NCBI GenBank assembly: GCA_016286365.1
Contig: JAEESN010000010.1
Location: 27,321 to 91,320, forward strand
DNA length: 64,000 nucleotides
Reading direction: 5' to 3'
DNA from: Treponema sp.
GTDB taxonomy: Bacteria; Spirochaetota; Spirochaetia; Treponematales; Treponemataceae
Below the pieces are notes generated by a model that saw only the letters and a program-made list of their open reading frames with translations, was not told the DNA's origin and did no database searches. Below are positions 25,825 through 35,191 of this stretch, piece by piece (position 1 is the stretch's first letter; each line of letters opens with the position of its first letter). The position numbers and the translations under genes are program-made.

Positions 25825-27081
25825 ATGAAGAAGGTTTTAATTATTGATACCCACACACTTTTCAAAGATTTCCTTAAGCAGAAACTTTCGCTTGATCAGA
25901 TTGAAGTAACAGTTTCGCAGCAGAAAAGAGACGGGTACACAAAGCTCATTTCGACACTTCCAAACCTGGTAATTCTTGATATGAATGAAGATAAGGAAAT
26001 CGAAATGGATTTTCTTGAAAAAAAAGCAGGCGACATAAACACTATAAATATTCCGGTAATCATAACCGGTCCTTCCATCGACCGTAAGAATATTGCATCT
26101 CTTGCTAAATACGGTGTAATCAAATATTTTGCAAAACCAATCCAGTTCGATATCTTCTTTGACGCCATCAGTAAGATTTTAAAAATCCCTCTTACCCTCG
26201 ATACAACACCAAGCGTTTTAGATATCCATCACAACGGAAACGTAATCTTTATTGAATTTGCATACGGCTTGAACAGGGAAAAACTTGCACTCCTTCAGTA
26301 TAAGCTTACAAACATGATTGAACATGAACAGATTGAATCTCCAAAAATAATCATCATGTTTACGGGTCTGAACTTAAGCTTTGTAGACGGATACAACATC
26401 GAATTCCTTCTGGATAATATTTTATCCTGTCCTAAGGTTCACACTAAAAACGTAAGGATTCTTTCGACTAATGATTTTATTGCAGAGCTCATCGACGGAC
26501 ATCCGAATTATTCGGGAATTGAAGTTTCGGACAACCTTGCTAAAATCACTTCTTCGCTCATCGACACTTCTTATGCTTCGAGCGTTTCCGACGTAATCAC
26601 AGACAGAATCATCACTTCTTCTGCAGTTTCTGATGCGGAAACAAGTTCAATCGAAACCCGTTTTTATGCCGATACAAGTTCAAAAATTCCACTTGGTACA
26701 GACAAAGACGGAACTGTATTAAACGTAGCAATCATAGACAGCGATACACAGAACCTCATGCTTACACGCACGGTTTTCGAAACAATAGGTGCAAACTGTA
26801 CTCCTTATACAACAGGTCAGGATTTTCTTGTTGATTATGTTCCTGGAAAATTCAACCTGATTATTCTTGATGTAATGCTTGCAGATTCAAGGGGATTCGA
26901 AATCCTGGAAAAATTCCACCTTGAACACGACGCCCCTCCAATCGTTGTTTATTCACAGAGTCTTCAGAAAGATATTGTTGTTAAAGTATTGAGTCTTGGA
27001 GCAAAGAGTTACCTTGTAAAACCTCAGAAACCTAATCTTCTTTTACGAAAGTGTCTCTCTTACATCCCGGATTCTTTCTAA
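25825..27081 (+). CDS. Double-receiver response regulator with a STAS-like middle domain
   Basis: A 418-residue soluble protein. Receiver 1 spans about residues 1-120 with acidic pair at Asp8, phospho-acceptor Asp52, Thr81 and Lys104. Receiver 2 spans about 295-418 with phospho-acceptor Asp349 (LIILDVML), a Ser in the VVYSQS position and Lys399. The middle (about 125-235) has the pattern of a STAS/anti-sigma-antagonist fold (VIFIEFAYGLNREKLALLQ; KIIIMFTGLNLSFVDGYN), which is a tentative call. There is no DNA-binding or enzymatic output domain, so it probably works by protein-protein interaction in a phosphorelay or partner switch. No histidine kinase is adjacent. The next gene starts 17 bases downstream. 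Confidence 0.78.
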   Translation: MKKVLIIDTHTLFKDFLKQKLSLDQIEVTVSQQKRDGYTKLISTLPNLVILDMNEDKEIEMDFLEKKAGDINTINIPVIITGPSIDRKNIASLAKYGVIKYFAKPIQFDIFFDAISKILKIPLTLDTTPSVLDIHHNGNVIFIEFAYGLNREKLALLQYKLTNMIEHEQIESPKIIIMFTGLNLSFVDGYNIEFLLDNILSCPKVHTKNVRILSTNDFIAELIDGHPNYSGIEVSDNLAKITSSLIDTSYASSVSDVITDRIITSSAVSDAETSSIETRFYADTSSKIPLGTDKDGTVLNVAIIDSDTQNLMLTRTVFETIGANCTPYTTGQDFLVDYVPGKFNLIILDVMLADSRGFEILEKFHLEHDAPPIVVYSQSLQKDIVVKVLSLGAKSYLVKPQKPNLLLRKCLSYIPDSF

Positions 27082-27098
27082 AATACAAAGGAAGCAAG

Positions 27099-27983
27099 AT
27101 GCATACTCCAAAATGTAATTTTCATACTCACACGGTCTTCTGCGACGGAAAAAGTTCTGCAGAAGAGATGGTTTTATCTGCCATAAAAAAAGGATTTACA
27201 GCGATCGGTTTTTCGGGCCACTGCCTGCATCCTCTCAATCCGGAATTTTATGAACCCTTTGATAGCATCTGGCACATCCGATCAGAAAACATTAAAGCCT
27301 ATACAGAAGAAATCTGCCGTCTTAAAGAAAAATATTCGGAACAGATAAAAATCTATCTTGGCTTTGAAGCTGATTATTTTTCTTCCACACAATACGGAAC
27401 TGCCATTCCTTCTAAAAAAGACTATGCGGAATTTTCACCTGATTATCTGATTGGTGCCGTTCATTTTATAAACACAGATAAAGGCTTTTTCACAGTTGAT
27501 CATAAACCCGAGATTGTAAAAGAAAATCTTATCCGCTTTTATTCGAAACCAGACGGCAGTATAGACGGCCGCGCGGCAGTATGTGATTATTTTTCTTCAG
27601 AAAGAGAAATGCTTAAAAAAGGGGACTTTGATATCATAGCCCACTGCGATTTAATAAAGCTTAGAAACGGACCTATAAACTTTTTTAATCCAAAAGAAAG
27701 CTGGTACAAAGAAGAATTAAAGGCAACCGCAAAGGAAATCAAGCGCGCAGGAGTGATTGCGGAAATCAACACAGGAGCCATTGGAAGAGGAAATATGGAC
27801 GACACCTACCCTTCAAAGTATTTCCTCGAGCTTCTTTTTGAACTTGGTGTCCCAATCTGCATCAATTCCGACGCCCACACTACCGCAATGCTCGACTGTG
27901 CCTTTGACCGCGCCGCCGAAATGGCAAAAAAAACCGGATATACTGAATTAGTATACCCGGGTAATAACATAGTTGAATTGTAA
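27099..27983 (+). CDS. PHP-domain phosphatase, histidinol-phosphatase type
   Basis: The frame opens at 27051, overlapping the regulator gene, but ATG 27099 has AAAGGAAGC upstream and starts directly at the PHP domain (294 residues). Metal-binding motifs are intact: NFHTHTVFCDG near the start, GFSGHCLHP, GFEADYF, IGAVHFI, IAHCDLI and INSDAHTT. The family fits the HisJ/HisK type histidinol phosphatases, which dephosphorylate L-histidinol phosphate with a trinuclear metal site. Other small phosphate substrates are possible because no his genes are nearby. It is cytoplasmic and probably cotranscribed with the upstream regulator. Confidence 0.85.
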   Translation: MHTPKCNFHTHTVFCDGKSSAEEMVLSAIKKGFTAIGFSGHCLHPLNPEFYEPFDSIWHIRSENIKAYTEEICRLKEKYSEQIKIYLGFEADYFSSTQYGTAIPSKKDYAEFSPDYLIGAVHFINTDKGFFTVDHKPEIVKENLIRFYSKPDGSIDGRAAVCDYFSSEREMLKKGDFDIIAHCDLIKLRNGPINFFNPKESWYKEELKATAKEIKRAGVIAEINTGAIGRGNMDDTYPSKYFLELLFELGVPICINSDAHTTAMLDCAFDRAAEMAKKTGYTELVYPGNNIVEL

Positions 27984-28014
27984 TCGGCAAACCCGCCGTT
28001 ATTTTGTTTGTAAA

Positions 28015-28371
28015 CTATCTGTTTTTGCGTTCCTGAGCGCTTGCACAGTTAATGCACATGAGTGTGTATGGCAAAGCCTGGAGTCTTTCTTCCGGAATAT
28101 CTTTTCCACAAACAACACAGTGTCCGTATTTATTCTGTCTGATTCTGTCTAAAGCACTGTCTATCTGCTGAAGGCGTTTTGCGTCCTGTGCACCGAGTGC
28201 TGTAAGAAGAGTTCTGTCGATTGCATCAGATGCTACGTCTGCTTCGTCGCCGGATTCAACAGTTTTTACTAATTCACGCATATCGTCGCTCTGTCCTGAA
28301 AGGGACTCGAGAATTGTATTTCGCTGATTGAGCAGTTCATTCTTCATTTTTTCAATAAATTTTTGTGTCAT
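28015..28371 (-). CDS. DksA/TraR-family zinc-finger protein
   Basis: A 118-residue protein. The frame can be extended to 28482, but ATG 28371 has a strong GGGGGAATTATTT ribosome site and starts with the usual coiled-coil helix. The C-terminal C4 zinc finger (CVVCG and MCINCAS, four Cys) is complete. The coiled-coil tip near SGQSDDMRE-ESGDEADVASDAIDRT has the acidic residues typical of DksA/YbiI/YteA proteins, which bind the RNA polymerase secondary channel. It may mediate ppGpp-like stringent control, but smaller family members vary. It is divergent from infA. Confidence 0.85.
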   Translation of the reverse strand: MTQKFIEKMKNELLNQRNTILESLSGQSDDMRELVKTVESGDEADVASDAIDRTLLTALGAQDAKRLQQIDSALDRIRQNKYGHCVVCGKDIPEERLQALPYTLMCINCASAQERKNR

Positions 28372-28527
28372 AAATAATTCCCCCTGGTAATTAAACACCC
28401 AAAAAAATAACGCATCCCCGACGATGTTGTCAAGGTCAAATGTTTTGTATATACTAATATAAATGCAAAAACGTAAAAACACAAACTTTTTTTTCGTTTT
28501 TTAAATCATTTTTTATAAAGAGGCTGT

Positions 28528-28746
28528 ATGGCAAAAGAAGAAGCTATTGAAGTTGAAGGCATTGTAAAAGAAGCACTTCCAAACACTACATTCCGTGTTG
28601 AATTACAGAACGGACACGTTATCCTTGCACATCTTTCTGGAAAAATGCGCAAACATTATATCAGAATTGTTCCGGGCGACAGTGTAAAAGTTGCTCTTTC
28701 CCCTTATGATTTGAACAAGGGAAGAATCATCTTCCGTCAGAAATAA
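28528..28746 (+). CDS. infA: Translation initiation factor IF-1
   Basis: A 72-residue S1/OB-fold protein of exactly the usual length. Conserved segments [38 protein letters not shown] and [18 protein letters not shown] are all present. IF-1 binds the 30S A site during initiation. An AAAGAGGCTGT ribosome site precedes the ATG. It lies outside a ribosomal protein operon, between the DksA/TraR gene and tyrS. Confidence 0.97.
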   Translation: MAKEEAIEVEGIVKEALPNTTFRVELQNGHVILAHLSGKMRKHYIRIVPGDSVKVALSPYDLNKGRIIFRQK

Positions 28747-28792
28747 AATCAGAACAAACATACTAAAAACACTATTCTAAGCAGGCATTATT

Positions 28793-30025
28793 ATGACTTT
28801 ATTCGAAGATTTAAAATGGCGCGGCCTTATTAAAGACGTAGCCGGAGAAGAAGCAGACTTACAGAAAACTCTTGATGGAAAACCATTCACATTCTACTGG
28901 GGAACAGATCCTACAGCAGATTCTCTCCACATCGGTCACTATTCTTCTCTCTGTATGGCTAAACGTCTTGCAAACGCAGGTCATCATCCTATTCTTTTGT
29001 GCGGTGGTGCAACAGGAAGAATCGGAGACCCTCGTCCGACAGCAGAACGCGAAATCATCTCCGAAGAAGCTGTAAACAACAATATCGAAGGAATCAGAAA
29101 TCAGATTAAGAGACTTGTTCCAACTGCAGAACTTGTAGATAACTACGACTGGACAAAAGATTACACATTCTTAAACTTCCTCCGCGATATCGGTAAGTAC
29201 ATAAGCCTGAACTACATGCTCGACAAAGACATCATCCGCCGAAGACTCGAAACAGGTATTACCTTTGCAGAATTTTCATACATGCTTTTACAGGGTTTTG
29301 ACTTTGTTCACCTCTTCCAGGAAAAGAATTGTATCATGCAGGTTGCGGGTTCTGACCAGTGGGGTAACATTACAACTGGTGTAGATTTAATCCGTAAAAT
29401 GCTCGACAAGCCTGCTTACGCATTCACAATGCCACTCATCCTTGATGCAACCGGTAAAAAATTCGGTAAGTCAGAAGGAAACGCTTTGTGGCTCGACAAA
29501 GAAAAGACTGCACCTTATGCAATTTACCAGTACCTCATCAATTCTGATGACTCTAAGGTTCTGGAATATCTTAAAGTATTCACATTCCTCTCTAAAGAAG
29601 AAATCGAAAAGATTTACGAAGAACATCAGGCTGCTCCGGAAAAACGTCTTGCACAGAAAACACTTGCATACGAAATCGTAAAAGACATCCACGGAAAAGA
29701 AGAAGCAGACAATGCAGTTTCTGTAAGCGAAAAACTCTTTGCAGGCGATTTTAAAGGTCTTGCAGTAAAAGATATCCTTACCGGAATGAAGGGTGTTCCA
29801 ACTTTCAAATATACACAAGAACTTCCTCTGGTTGATGTTCTTGTTAATAACGGCATGGCTTCTTCTAAACGTGAAGCACGCGAATTCATCAAAAACAATG
29901 CAGTTTCTATAAACGGCGAAGTTGTAAATGATGAGACAAAGGTTATTACAAAAGACATGGCACTGGAAGGAAAAGTAATCATCTTCCGTCGCGGTAAGAA
30001 AAAGTACTTCCTCGCAGAAGTTTAA
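28793..30025 (+). CDS. tyrS: Tyrosyl-tRNA synthetase
   Basis: A 410-residue class-I aminoacyl-tRNA synthetase that charges tRNA-Tyr. The HIGH motif is in DPTADSLHIGHYSS near residue 47, and the KMSKS equivalent is KFGKSEG near 223. The C-terminal S4 RNA-binding domain (LVDVLVNNGMASSKREAREFIKNNAVSINGE) is complete. The anticodon-recognition region lies between them. It lies 46 bases after infA, possibly in one transcript, and ends at a shared terminator. No T-box leader is visible in the short gap. Confidence 0.96.
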   Translation: MTLFEDLKWRGLIKDVAGEEADLQKTLDGKPFTFYWGTDPTADSLHIGHYSSLCMAKRLANAGHHPILLCGGATGRIGDPRPTAEREIISEEAVNNNIEGIRNQIKRLVPTAELVDNYDWTKDYTFLNFLRDIGKYISLNYMLDKDIIRRRLETGITFAEFSYMLLQGFDFVHLFQEKNCIMQVAGSDQWGNITTGVDLIRKMLDKPAYAFTMPLILDATGKKFGKSEGNALWLDKEKTAPYAIYQYLINSDDSKVLEYLKVFTFLSKEEIEKIYEEHQAAPEKRLAQKTLAYEIVKDIHGKEEADNAVSVSEKLFAGDFKGLAVKDILTGMKGVPTFKYTQELPLVDVLVNNGMASSKREAREFIKNNAVSINGEVVNDETKVITKDMALEGKVIIFRRGKKKYFLAEV

Positions 30026-30054
30026 TTCTATTCGAAAAAAATAATCAAACTTAT

Positions 30055-30094
30055 AAAAAAAATCAGGCTTCCGTACAGAAACCTGATTTTTTTA
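30055..30094. terminator. Bidirectional terminator between tyrS and the dnaJ-like gene
   Basis: The arms (A-run plus TCAGG, and CCTGA plus T-run) form a 13-bp stem across 30055-30067 and 30082-30094. It ends transcripts from both sides of the convergent pair. Confidence 0.85.
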
Positions 30095-30095
30095 T

Positions 30096-30680
30096 TTAAC
30101 CTTTCTTTGGAGAAAAGATTCCCCTTATACCCCGGATTACCCTCTTAATTCCGTCCAGTCCTATTAAAAATGCGATGATAGGACCGATTGGGAATATGAA
30201 TAACGAAAGTCTGAAAAAGAAGAATACAACGACAGTCTGGAGTGCCCCGGAAATTGCCATTGTAAGATATTCAGACCTTGTATAATTTCTTTTCTGATAG
30301 TGATAGTGGTATGTTCTCTGATTAAAATCCTGATTCTGCTGGCGTCTCTGTGCTTCCTGCTGTGCACCTGCGAACCAGCTCCAGAAGGTATCTTCGTCGC
30401 TGAATGGATTTGAGTAACCGTATGCCGTAGAACTTGAACGGTATGTGTTGTATGAATATGATGATGTATCTGCGCTTCCGGTTAAATCGTAATTTCTGCG
30501 CTTAGCTTCATCACCTAAAACATCGTATGCGGTGCTTATTTCTTTGAATTTTTCTTCTGCAGCCTTGTCTCCCGGATTTCTGTCGGGATGATATTTAAAT
30601 GCGAGTGTTCTGTATGCTTTTTTTATTTCGTCTGCGGTGGCTGTCTTTTGAACGCCCAGTACATCGTAGTAGTTACTCAT
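30096..30680 (-). CDS. DnaJ-domain membrane protein
   Basis: A 194-residue type-III J protein. The J domain occupies residues 1 to about 68 with the essential HPD motif ([11 protein letters not shown]), so it can stimulate an Hsp70 ATPase. A Ser/Tyr- and Gln/Arg-rich linker follows. The C-terminus has two hydrophobic helices (about 140-180), so it is probably a membrane-attached co-chaperone. It is the last gene of the moxR/bat operon, 54 bases after the smr gene. The client is unknown. Confidence 0.88.
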   Translation of the reverse strand: MSNYYDVLGVQKTATADEIKKAYRTLAFKYHPDRNPGDKAAEEKFKEISTAYDVLGDEAKRRNYDLTGSADTSSYSYNTYRSSSTAYGYSNPFSDEDTFWSWFAGAQQEAQRRQQNQDFNQRTYHYHYQKRNYTRSEYLTMAISGALQTVVVFFFFRLSLFIFPIGPIIAFLIGLDGIKRVIRGIRGIFSPKKG

Positions 30681-30734
30681 ATCTATAAAATAATAATTAT
30701 TTTCGCACGTTACAAGTTATATAACGCAAATTTA

Positions 30735-31196
30735 TTAATTATTTTTTAAAATAATCCATGTAGCCCCGGATCCGCCGTCTGCCTGACTTTTAGGATGGCC
30801 CGACATTCCACATCTCTTATCGTTTTCTATGAATTTACGCACAAGCTCGCCAAGAACGGGCTCTTTTCCCGAAGTATGAATGCCCTTTCCGTGAATGATG
30901 ATTACTTTTTTTATACCCTTTTTTACGCATTCACCAATAAAATAATCAAGCTGGCGGTATGCTTCGTCCTGATGAAGTCCGTGTAAATCAAGAGTTTCTT
31001 CGGGCTTCATTTTTATAAGCTGATTTTTATCTGCATAAACTTCGTTATCTTTATAGCGCGCAGCAATTTCATCCTTATCTATAACGCCGTATTTTTCCAT
31101 CCAGACGTCCATAGGGTTTGGACCTTTTTTGCTGTTTTTTTCTAACTGTAAAGCATTCATCTTATCCCACTTTTGCAGGATTTCGTTCATGTCCAT
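30735..31196 (-). CDS. Smr-domain protein (putative endonuclease)
   Basis: A 153-residue soluble protein. The C-terminal Smr domain (about 66-153) has the LDLHGLHQDEA motif, a HGKG motif (IIIHGKGIHTSG) and the closing GGSGATWIIL segment. MutS2-type Smr domains nick DNA or cleave mRNA at stalled ribosomes; stand-alone SmrA/SmrB proteins act in ribosome rescue. The N-terminal 65 residues are charged and helical. It sits 15 bases after the BatD-like gene, in the Bat operon. The start could be ATG 31196 or 31190. Confidence 0.88.
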   Translation of the reverse strand: MDMNEILQKWDKMNALQLEKNSKKGPNPMDVWMEKYGVIDKDEIAARYKDNEVYADKNQLIKMKPEETLDLHGLHQDEAYRQLDYFIGECVKKGIKKVIIIHGKGIHTSGKEPVLGELVRKFIENDKRCGMSGHPKSQADGGSGATWIILKNN

Positions 31197-31211
31197 CTCT
31201 CTCTCCGCACT

Positions 31212-32612
31212 TTATTTGATAATTATAAAGCTTTCTTTTTTACACCAGCCACCTGTTTCTCCAAGGTTTACATAAAGCCAGTCGCCGTTTTTTTCTTTAA
31301 TCTGAACATAACTTCCCGGCATCAGTTCGCTCTTTGATTCGGCATTAACTTCCGGAATTGAATAAAGCGTACAACCCATACTAACGGCATGCTCGCGGTT
31401 TGCATTCATCACAATTCCAATAAAATACGAAAGCGAAACGATAAGGAGCGTAGAAAAAATGATGTTAAAGAATAATTTTTTCTTTCGTAAGAAGATTATA
31501 AAAAGCACTAAAGATGCAGCTACAAGGAAAATAGAAATATATAAATAAATGATTTTAAATTCATCCTGGGTAGAAGGTAAATCGTATTTCTGCTCGAGCT
31601 TTATCCTTTTAGCTTTTGCATCGCTTATGAGCGAATGTCTCTCTTTAATTCTTAATTGGGCAATCTCGCGGCAGATTTCTTTTGTTATCGGCTCTTTTTC
31701 CTCTACCACAATATTTGTTTTTACTTCTGTAAATGCATCCTGATAAAATCCGTCTTCGTGCACAATCACTTCGTCTGTATTTTCAAGAATTGCAACAGAA
31801 AAATCGGGCAGCCTGATTTCGCTTCTAAAACCGCTGAAGCCTGTAACGGTAAGTTTTATAAGAGGGAAGGTCATTTTCCCAGGTACAAGCGGCATCCATT
31901 CAAAATCAGAAACTGGAATTAAATCATCCTGCGAGCCCGATTCAGCCACCTGATTTTCGATTATAGGATAGGTTTTTGTCTGAGTAAAAATTGAATCCTT
32001 TGGTATATCCCAGTTAAAAGCCGTAAGCTGAACTCCATACTGAATGAACACCGTAAACCTGATTTTTTTACCCGCAACAATCGAAAAATCCTCTGTTTTT
32101 TTTCTGAACTCCGCATATGATTCTGCATCCGAAGTGAGGACTGTCCCGTTATCAAACTTTACGATTAAAACCGGAGCCTGTTCCCTCGGATTAAATTTGA
32201 TTGTTACAGGGCGTATTTTTATTTCTCTTGTGATTCCCTGAATGATTAACGGCACAGACGGAAGCTGATAGTTGCCTTTTTTAGAAAACGAAAACCAGAG
32301 TTCAACCGTTGTCCCTTCGTTTGTCAAATCTGTCTGAATTCTTCTTGAAGAAGTGAACGTTACATTTTCCTGATCCGGCGGCGTTATAATTTCTACTTCC
32401 GAAGGAGAAACGTACGGAATATCTACAAAGAATTTTATTTCGGTATTTGTTACAAGCTCCTGACCACCTGCAGCAGAAAAATAAAGATTTTTTACATCGC
32501 TGTTTGTTATGAACCTTGCATATAAAGAGAAATTACACAATGATAAAACTGCCAGAAGGATTAGTAATCGCCGGCAAGATTTTGTTCTGAAGTAGATTCG
32601 CTGCTTTTCCAT
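31212..32612 (-). CDS. BatD-like protein with C-terminal SH3 domain
   Basis: A 466-residue envelope protein with a signal peptide (hydrophobic residues about 14-32), a BatD/oxygen-tolerance-like beta-rich region (YVSPSEVEIITPPDQENVTF and the WFSFSKKGNYQLPSVPL segment), a transmembrane helix pair at about 350-395 and a C-terminal bacterial SH3 domain (from TLYSIPEVNAES to GGWCKKESF). The start overlaps the end of the upstream BatB/C gene by 52 bases, and no internal ATG precedes the signal peptide, so the overlap seems genuine. BatD proteins work with VWA proteins at the membrane; the exact role is unknown. Confidence 0.75.
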   Translation of the reverse strand: MEKQRIYFRTKSCRRLLILLAVLSLCNFSLYARFITNSDVKNLYFSAAGGQELVTNTEIKFFVDIPYVSPSEVEIITPPDQENVTFTSSRRIQTDLTNEGTTVELWFSFSKKGNYQLPSVPLIIQGITREIKIRPVTIKFNPREQAPVLIVKFDNGTVLTSDAESYAEFRKKTEDFSIVAGKKIRFTVFIQYGVQLTAFNWDIPKDSIFTQTKTYPIIENQVAESGSQDDLIPVSDFEWMPLVPGKMTFPLIKLTVTGFSGFRSEIRLPDFSVAILENTDEVIVHEDGFYQDAFTEVKTNIVVEEKEPITKEICREIAQLRIKERHSLISDAKAKRIKLEQKYDLPSTQDEFKIIYLYISIFLVAASLVLFIIFLRKKKLFFNIIFSTLLIVSLSYFIGIVMNANREHAVSMGCTLYSIPEVNAESKSELMPGSYVQIKEKNGDWLYVNLGETGGWCKKESFIIIK

Positions 32613-34180
32613 TTATTCTTATCGTTCTCCTTTATAGATTCAAAAATCGCATTTTCAAGTTCAGGGTTGTCGGGTTTTTCATCTGTTGCAGGAATTGCCT
32701 GAGCCTTTTTCTGCTGAACTTCTACCTCTGCCTGCTGAATCGAAAGTTCCATATTTATTTTTGCTTCGATGCTCGAGCTGTCTATTTCCAGTGCTTTACG
32801 GAAATATTCGGTTGCCTCTTCGAACCGTCCGCTTTTATGTGCAATAATTCCCGCATTATAAAAAGCCGCATATCGAACAGAATCCAGAGCGTTTTCCGAA
32901 ATCTGAGAATATTTTTCCATTGCCGCTTCGTTTTCTTCGAGCTTTGAATAAGCCGTACCTAAATCAAAAAGCGAAAAATTGTATACAACGGCATTTCCTT
33001 CTTCCTGAGCATTCATCGCTACATCAAGATAGCAGGAAACCGCATGACTGTATTGTTTTTGATTAAATGCATAAGAGCCTTTAAGAATCTTTGTTGTATC
33101 GGACGAACATCCTGTAAAAAGCATGAAAGTACAGAAGATGATGACAAGGGATGCCGTATGCTGGGCTTCTGGAATAAATCTTGAAACATCAAACTCTGTG
33201 ATTACGAATCCGGCCGCAAAAAGAATTACCGCAAGAATCAAAAAGAGTTTATATCGCGGAACAGATTTTTCTTCGTAAGAAAGAGTCTGAACATCATTTT
33301 TAGAAATCTGAGACAAAAGCGTAATTGCAGAACCTTTTTCTATCGAGTCAATGTAATTTACCTGAGTCTGATTCTTAAAATAGCTTAAGTTCTTAACTGC
33401 ACTTTCGATTGTTTCTTTTATCTTCTGTGAACGAAGCGCCGATTTAATATGAGTTTTTCCGTCTCCGGCAAGGATGTCTGTTTCTGTTTCGTTTCCAAAT
33501 CCGATTATTGTTACAGGCACTCCCGACTTAAGACATTCAATCAGGGCATTCTTAAGATGATTATCTGTTTCTTCACCGTCTGTAAAAACCCAGATTCTTC
33601 CGGCTGTAGCATAATTTGCCGGGAAAGATTCTTTTGCCTTTAAAATTCCTTTTCCAAGGCTGGAACCAGGGGTCGTCATCAAAGAAGGAGAAAGAACATC
33701 TAAAAGAGATTCTATCATCGCATAATCTTCTGTGATCGGAATAGCAGTAACGCCATCGCCCTTTGCAAGAACAACAGAAACCGGGATTCCCTGCATCTTA
33801 CCAATCATCTTTTTTGCATAAATTGATGCTGCCCTTAATCTTGTTACGCCCCTTGGGCCGTCTTTAGCAAGCATACTGTTGGAAATATCAAAAACAAAAC
33901 TCACAGCAGAGCCGTTTTTCTGAACAGGAACAAGGTCTGTCCCCCATGATATTTTTGCATAAGAAAGGATGAGCATAGCCCAGGCAATTATAAAAAGCAC
34001 GGATTTAATGCGAGTCATCTTTCCAAACTTAAACAATCTTTTTTTCTTGTTATTTGTTCCCTGAATGGAAAAATTTTTTTCTACCGCAACAGAGTTTTTT
34101 CTGTTCTTTATAAATGTGATGAATATAATCGGTATAATCAGAAGAAGGGCAAATAATACATAAGGTCTTTCACAATTCAT
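32561..34180 (-). CDS. BatB-BatC-type fusion: membrane VWA protein with C-terminal TPR
   Basis: A 539-residue protein. Two N-terminal membrane segments (about 8-25 and 60-76) precede a VWA domain with a complete MIDAS (D98-x-S100-x-S102, GSSLGKG and FTDGEE). After the VWA domain are hydrophobic segments around 313-330 and 342-352. The C-terminal part (about 360-540) has TPR-like repeats, which in many bacteria is a separate gene, BatC. A cysteine-containing stretch (FTGCSSD) just before the TPR resembles a lipobox, as if a lipoprotein had been joined to BatB. It probably binds metal-dependent ligands at the membrane together with BatA. Confidence 0.82.
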   Translation of the reverse strand: MNCERPYVLFALLLIIPIIFITFIKNRKNSVAVEKNFSIQGTNNKKKRLFKFGKMTRIKSVLFIIAWAMLILSYAKISWGTDLVPVQKNGSAVSFVFDISNSMLAKDGPRGVTRLRAASIYAKKMIGKMQGIPVSVVLAKGDGVTAIPITEDYAMIESLLDVLSPSLMTTPGSSLGKGILKAKESFPANYATAGRIWVFTDGEETDNHLKNALIECLKSGVPVTIIGFGNETETDILAGDGKTHIKSALRSQKIKETIESAVKNLSYFKNQTQVNYIDSIEKGSAITLLSQISKNDVQTLSYEEKSVPRYKLFLILAVILFAAGFVITEFDVSRFIPEAQHTASLVIIFCTFMLFTGCSSDTTKILKGSYAFNQKQYSHAVSCYLDVAMNAQEEGNAVVYNFSLFDLGTAYSKLEENEAAMEKYSQISENALDSVRYAAFYNAGIIAHKSGRFEEATEYFRKALEIDSSSIEAKINMELSIQQAEVEVQQKKAQAIPATDEKPDNPELENAIFESIKENDKNKWKSSESTSEQNLAGDY

Positions 34181-34189
34181 ATCTTCCTC

Positions 34190-35191
34190 CTACACAATCT
34201 CGTTCAAAAACAGCCGCTTGATTACCCAGGCTGCCGAAATAAACAGGATTGCCCAGAAAAGGAATTTGTCGTAAAGCTGTTCCTTTACAATCCTGTAAGT
34301 AAAATTCTGAACTACATTTTCTTTTTTAGTAACGTTATCTATAACCTTAATCAGTTCATCAGATGTTTTAACTTCAAAATATCTTCCGTCTGCAAGGCTT
34401 GCAATTTTTCTTAAAGACGCCGAATTAAAGTTAGAATTATAATCACCGTATTTAATTGTTCCGGCAACAGGGTCTTCGTATTCAAAATGAACGTTTCCCT
34501 TAGAACCAATTCCGACTACATAAATAGTGATGTTTTTAGACTTTGCAAGGTTTGCCGCAGTTTCCGGGTGAATTGTTCCGCCGTTATTTTCTCCGTCTGT
34601 AAGAAGAATTATACATTTGTTCGGTGCGCTCGAAGTTGCAAGGTGATAAACCGCTGTACTGAGCCCGTCACCAATAGAAGAATTTTCACCAAGAATACCG
34701 ATTTTAATTTCCGAAAGCCTTTTAATTACAGCCTGATGGTCGGTTGTCGGAGGTACAAAAACAGAGGCATCGCTTCCAAAAACAACAATTCCAACCCTTA
34801 TACCATCGTTTTCGTTTATGATGTTCACAATCGTATTTTTTGCAGCATCTATTCTGGAATATCCGTTTATATCGCTTGCAGACATCGATGGACTTGAATC
34901 GAGTACAAAAACAACATCGGTACCAAGAGATGTATAAACCTTTTCCTGATGCGAAATCACAGGATCAGAAAGGGCCAGGATTGCAAAAACAAAGCCCGCA
35001 ATTACACAAACCTTAGAGATTTTAGAAAGGATGAGTTGAGCTTTACCTTCCCACACAAATGGCTTTCCACCCCAGTCCGAAAGAACAGCAGGGAAAGAAA
35101 TTCTTGAAAAGAGCTTGAGCTTTCTTAAAATATATAAAAGAGGAATTATGAGGAAAAGTAAGAACGTAAGCGGGTTCTGAAAATCAGGCAT
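34190..35191 (-). CDS. batA: BatA-type membrane VWA protein
   Basis: A 333-residue protein with a short N-terminal helix pair (about 8-22 and 58-75), a VWA domain with a full MIDAS motif (D98-x-S100-x-S102, LTDGENNGG) and a C-terminal helix (about 308-328). This is the BatA layout. It overlaps the upstream gene by 8 bases and is 9 bases from the BatB/C gene, so it is translationally linked. Bat proteins were tied to aerotolerance in Bacteroides and to stress in Leptospira, but the mechanism is not settled. Confidence 0.85.
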   Translation of the reverse strand: MPDFQNPLTFLLFLIIPLLYILRKLKLFSRISFPAVLSDWGGKPFVWEGKAQLILSKISKVCVIAGFVFAILALSDPVISHQEKVYTSLGTDVVFVLDSSPSMSASDINGYSRIDAAKNTIVNIINENDGIRVGIVVFGSDASVFVPPTTDHQAVIKRLSEIKIGILGENSSIGDGLSTAVYHLATSSAPNKCIILLTDGENNGGTIHPETAANLAKSKNITIYVVGIGSKGNVHFEYEDPVAGTIKYGDYNSNFNSASLRKIASLADGRYFEVKTSDELIKVIDNVTKKENVVQNFTYRIVKEQLYDKFLFWAILFISAAWVIKRLFLNEIV

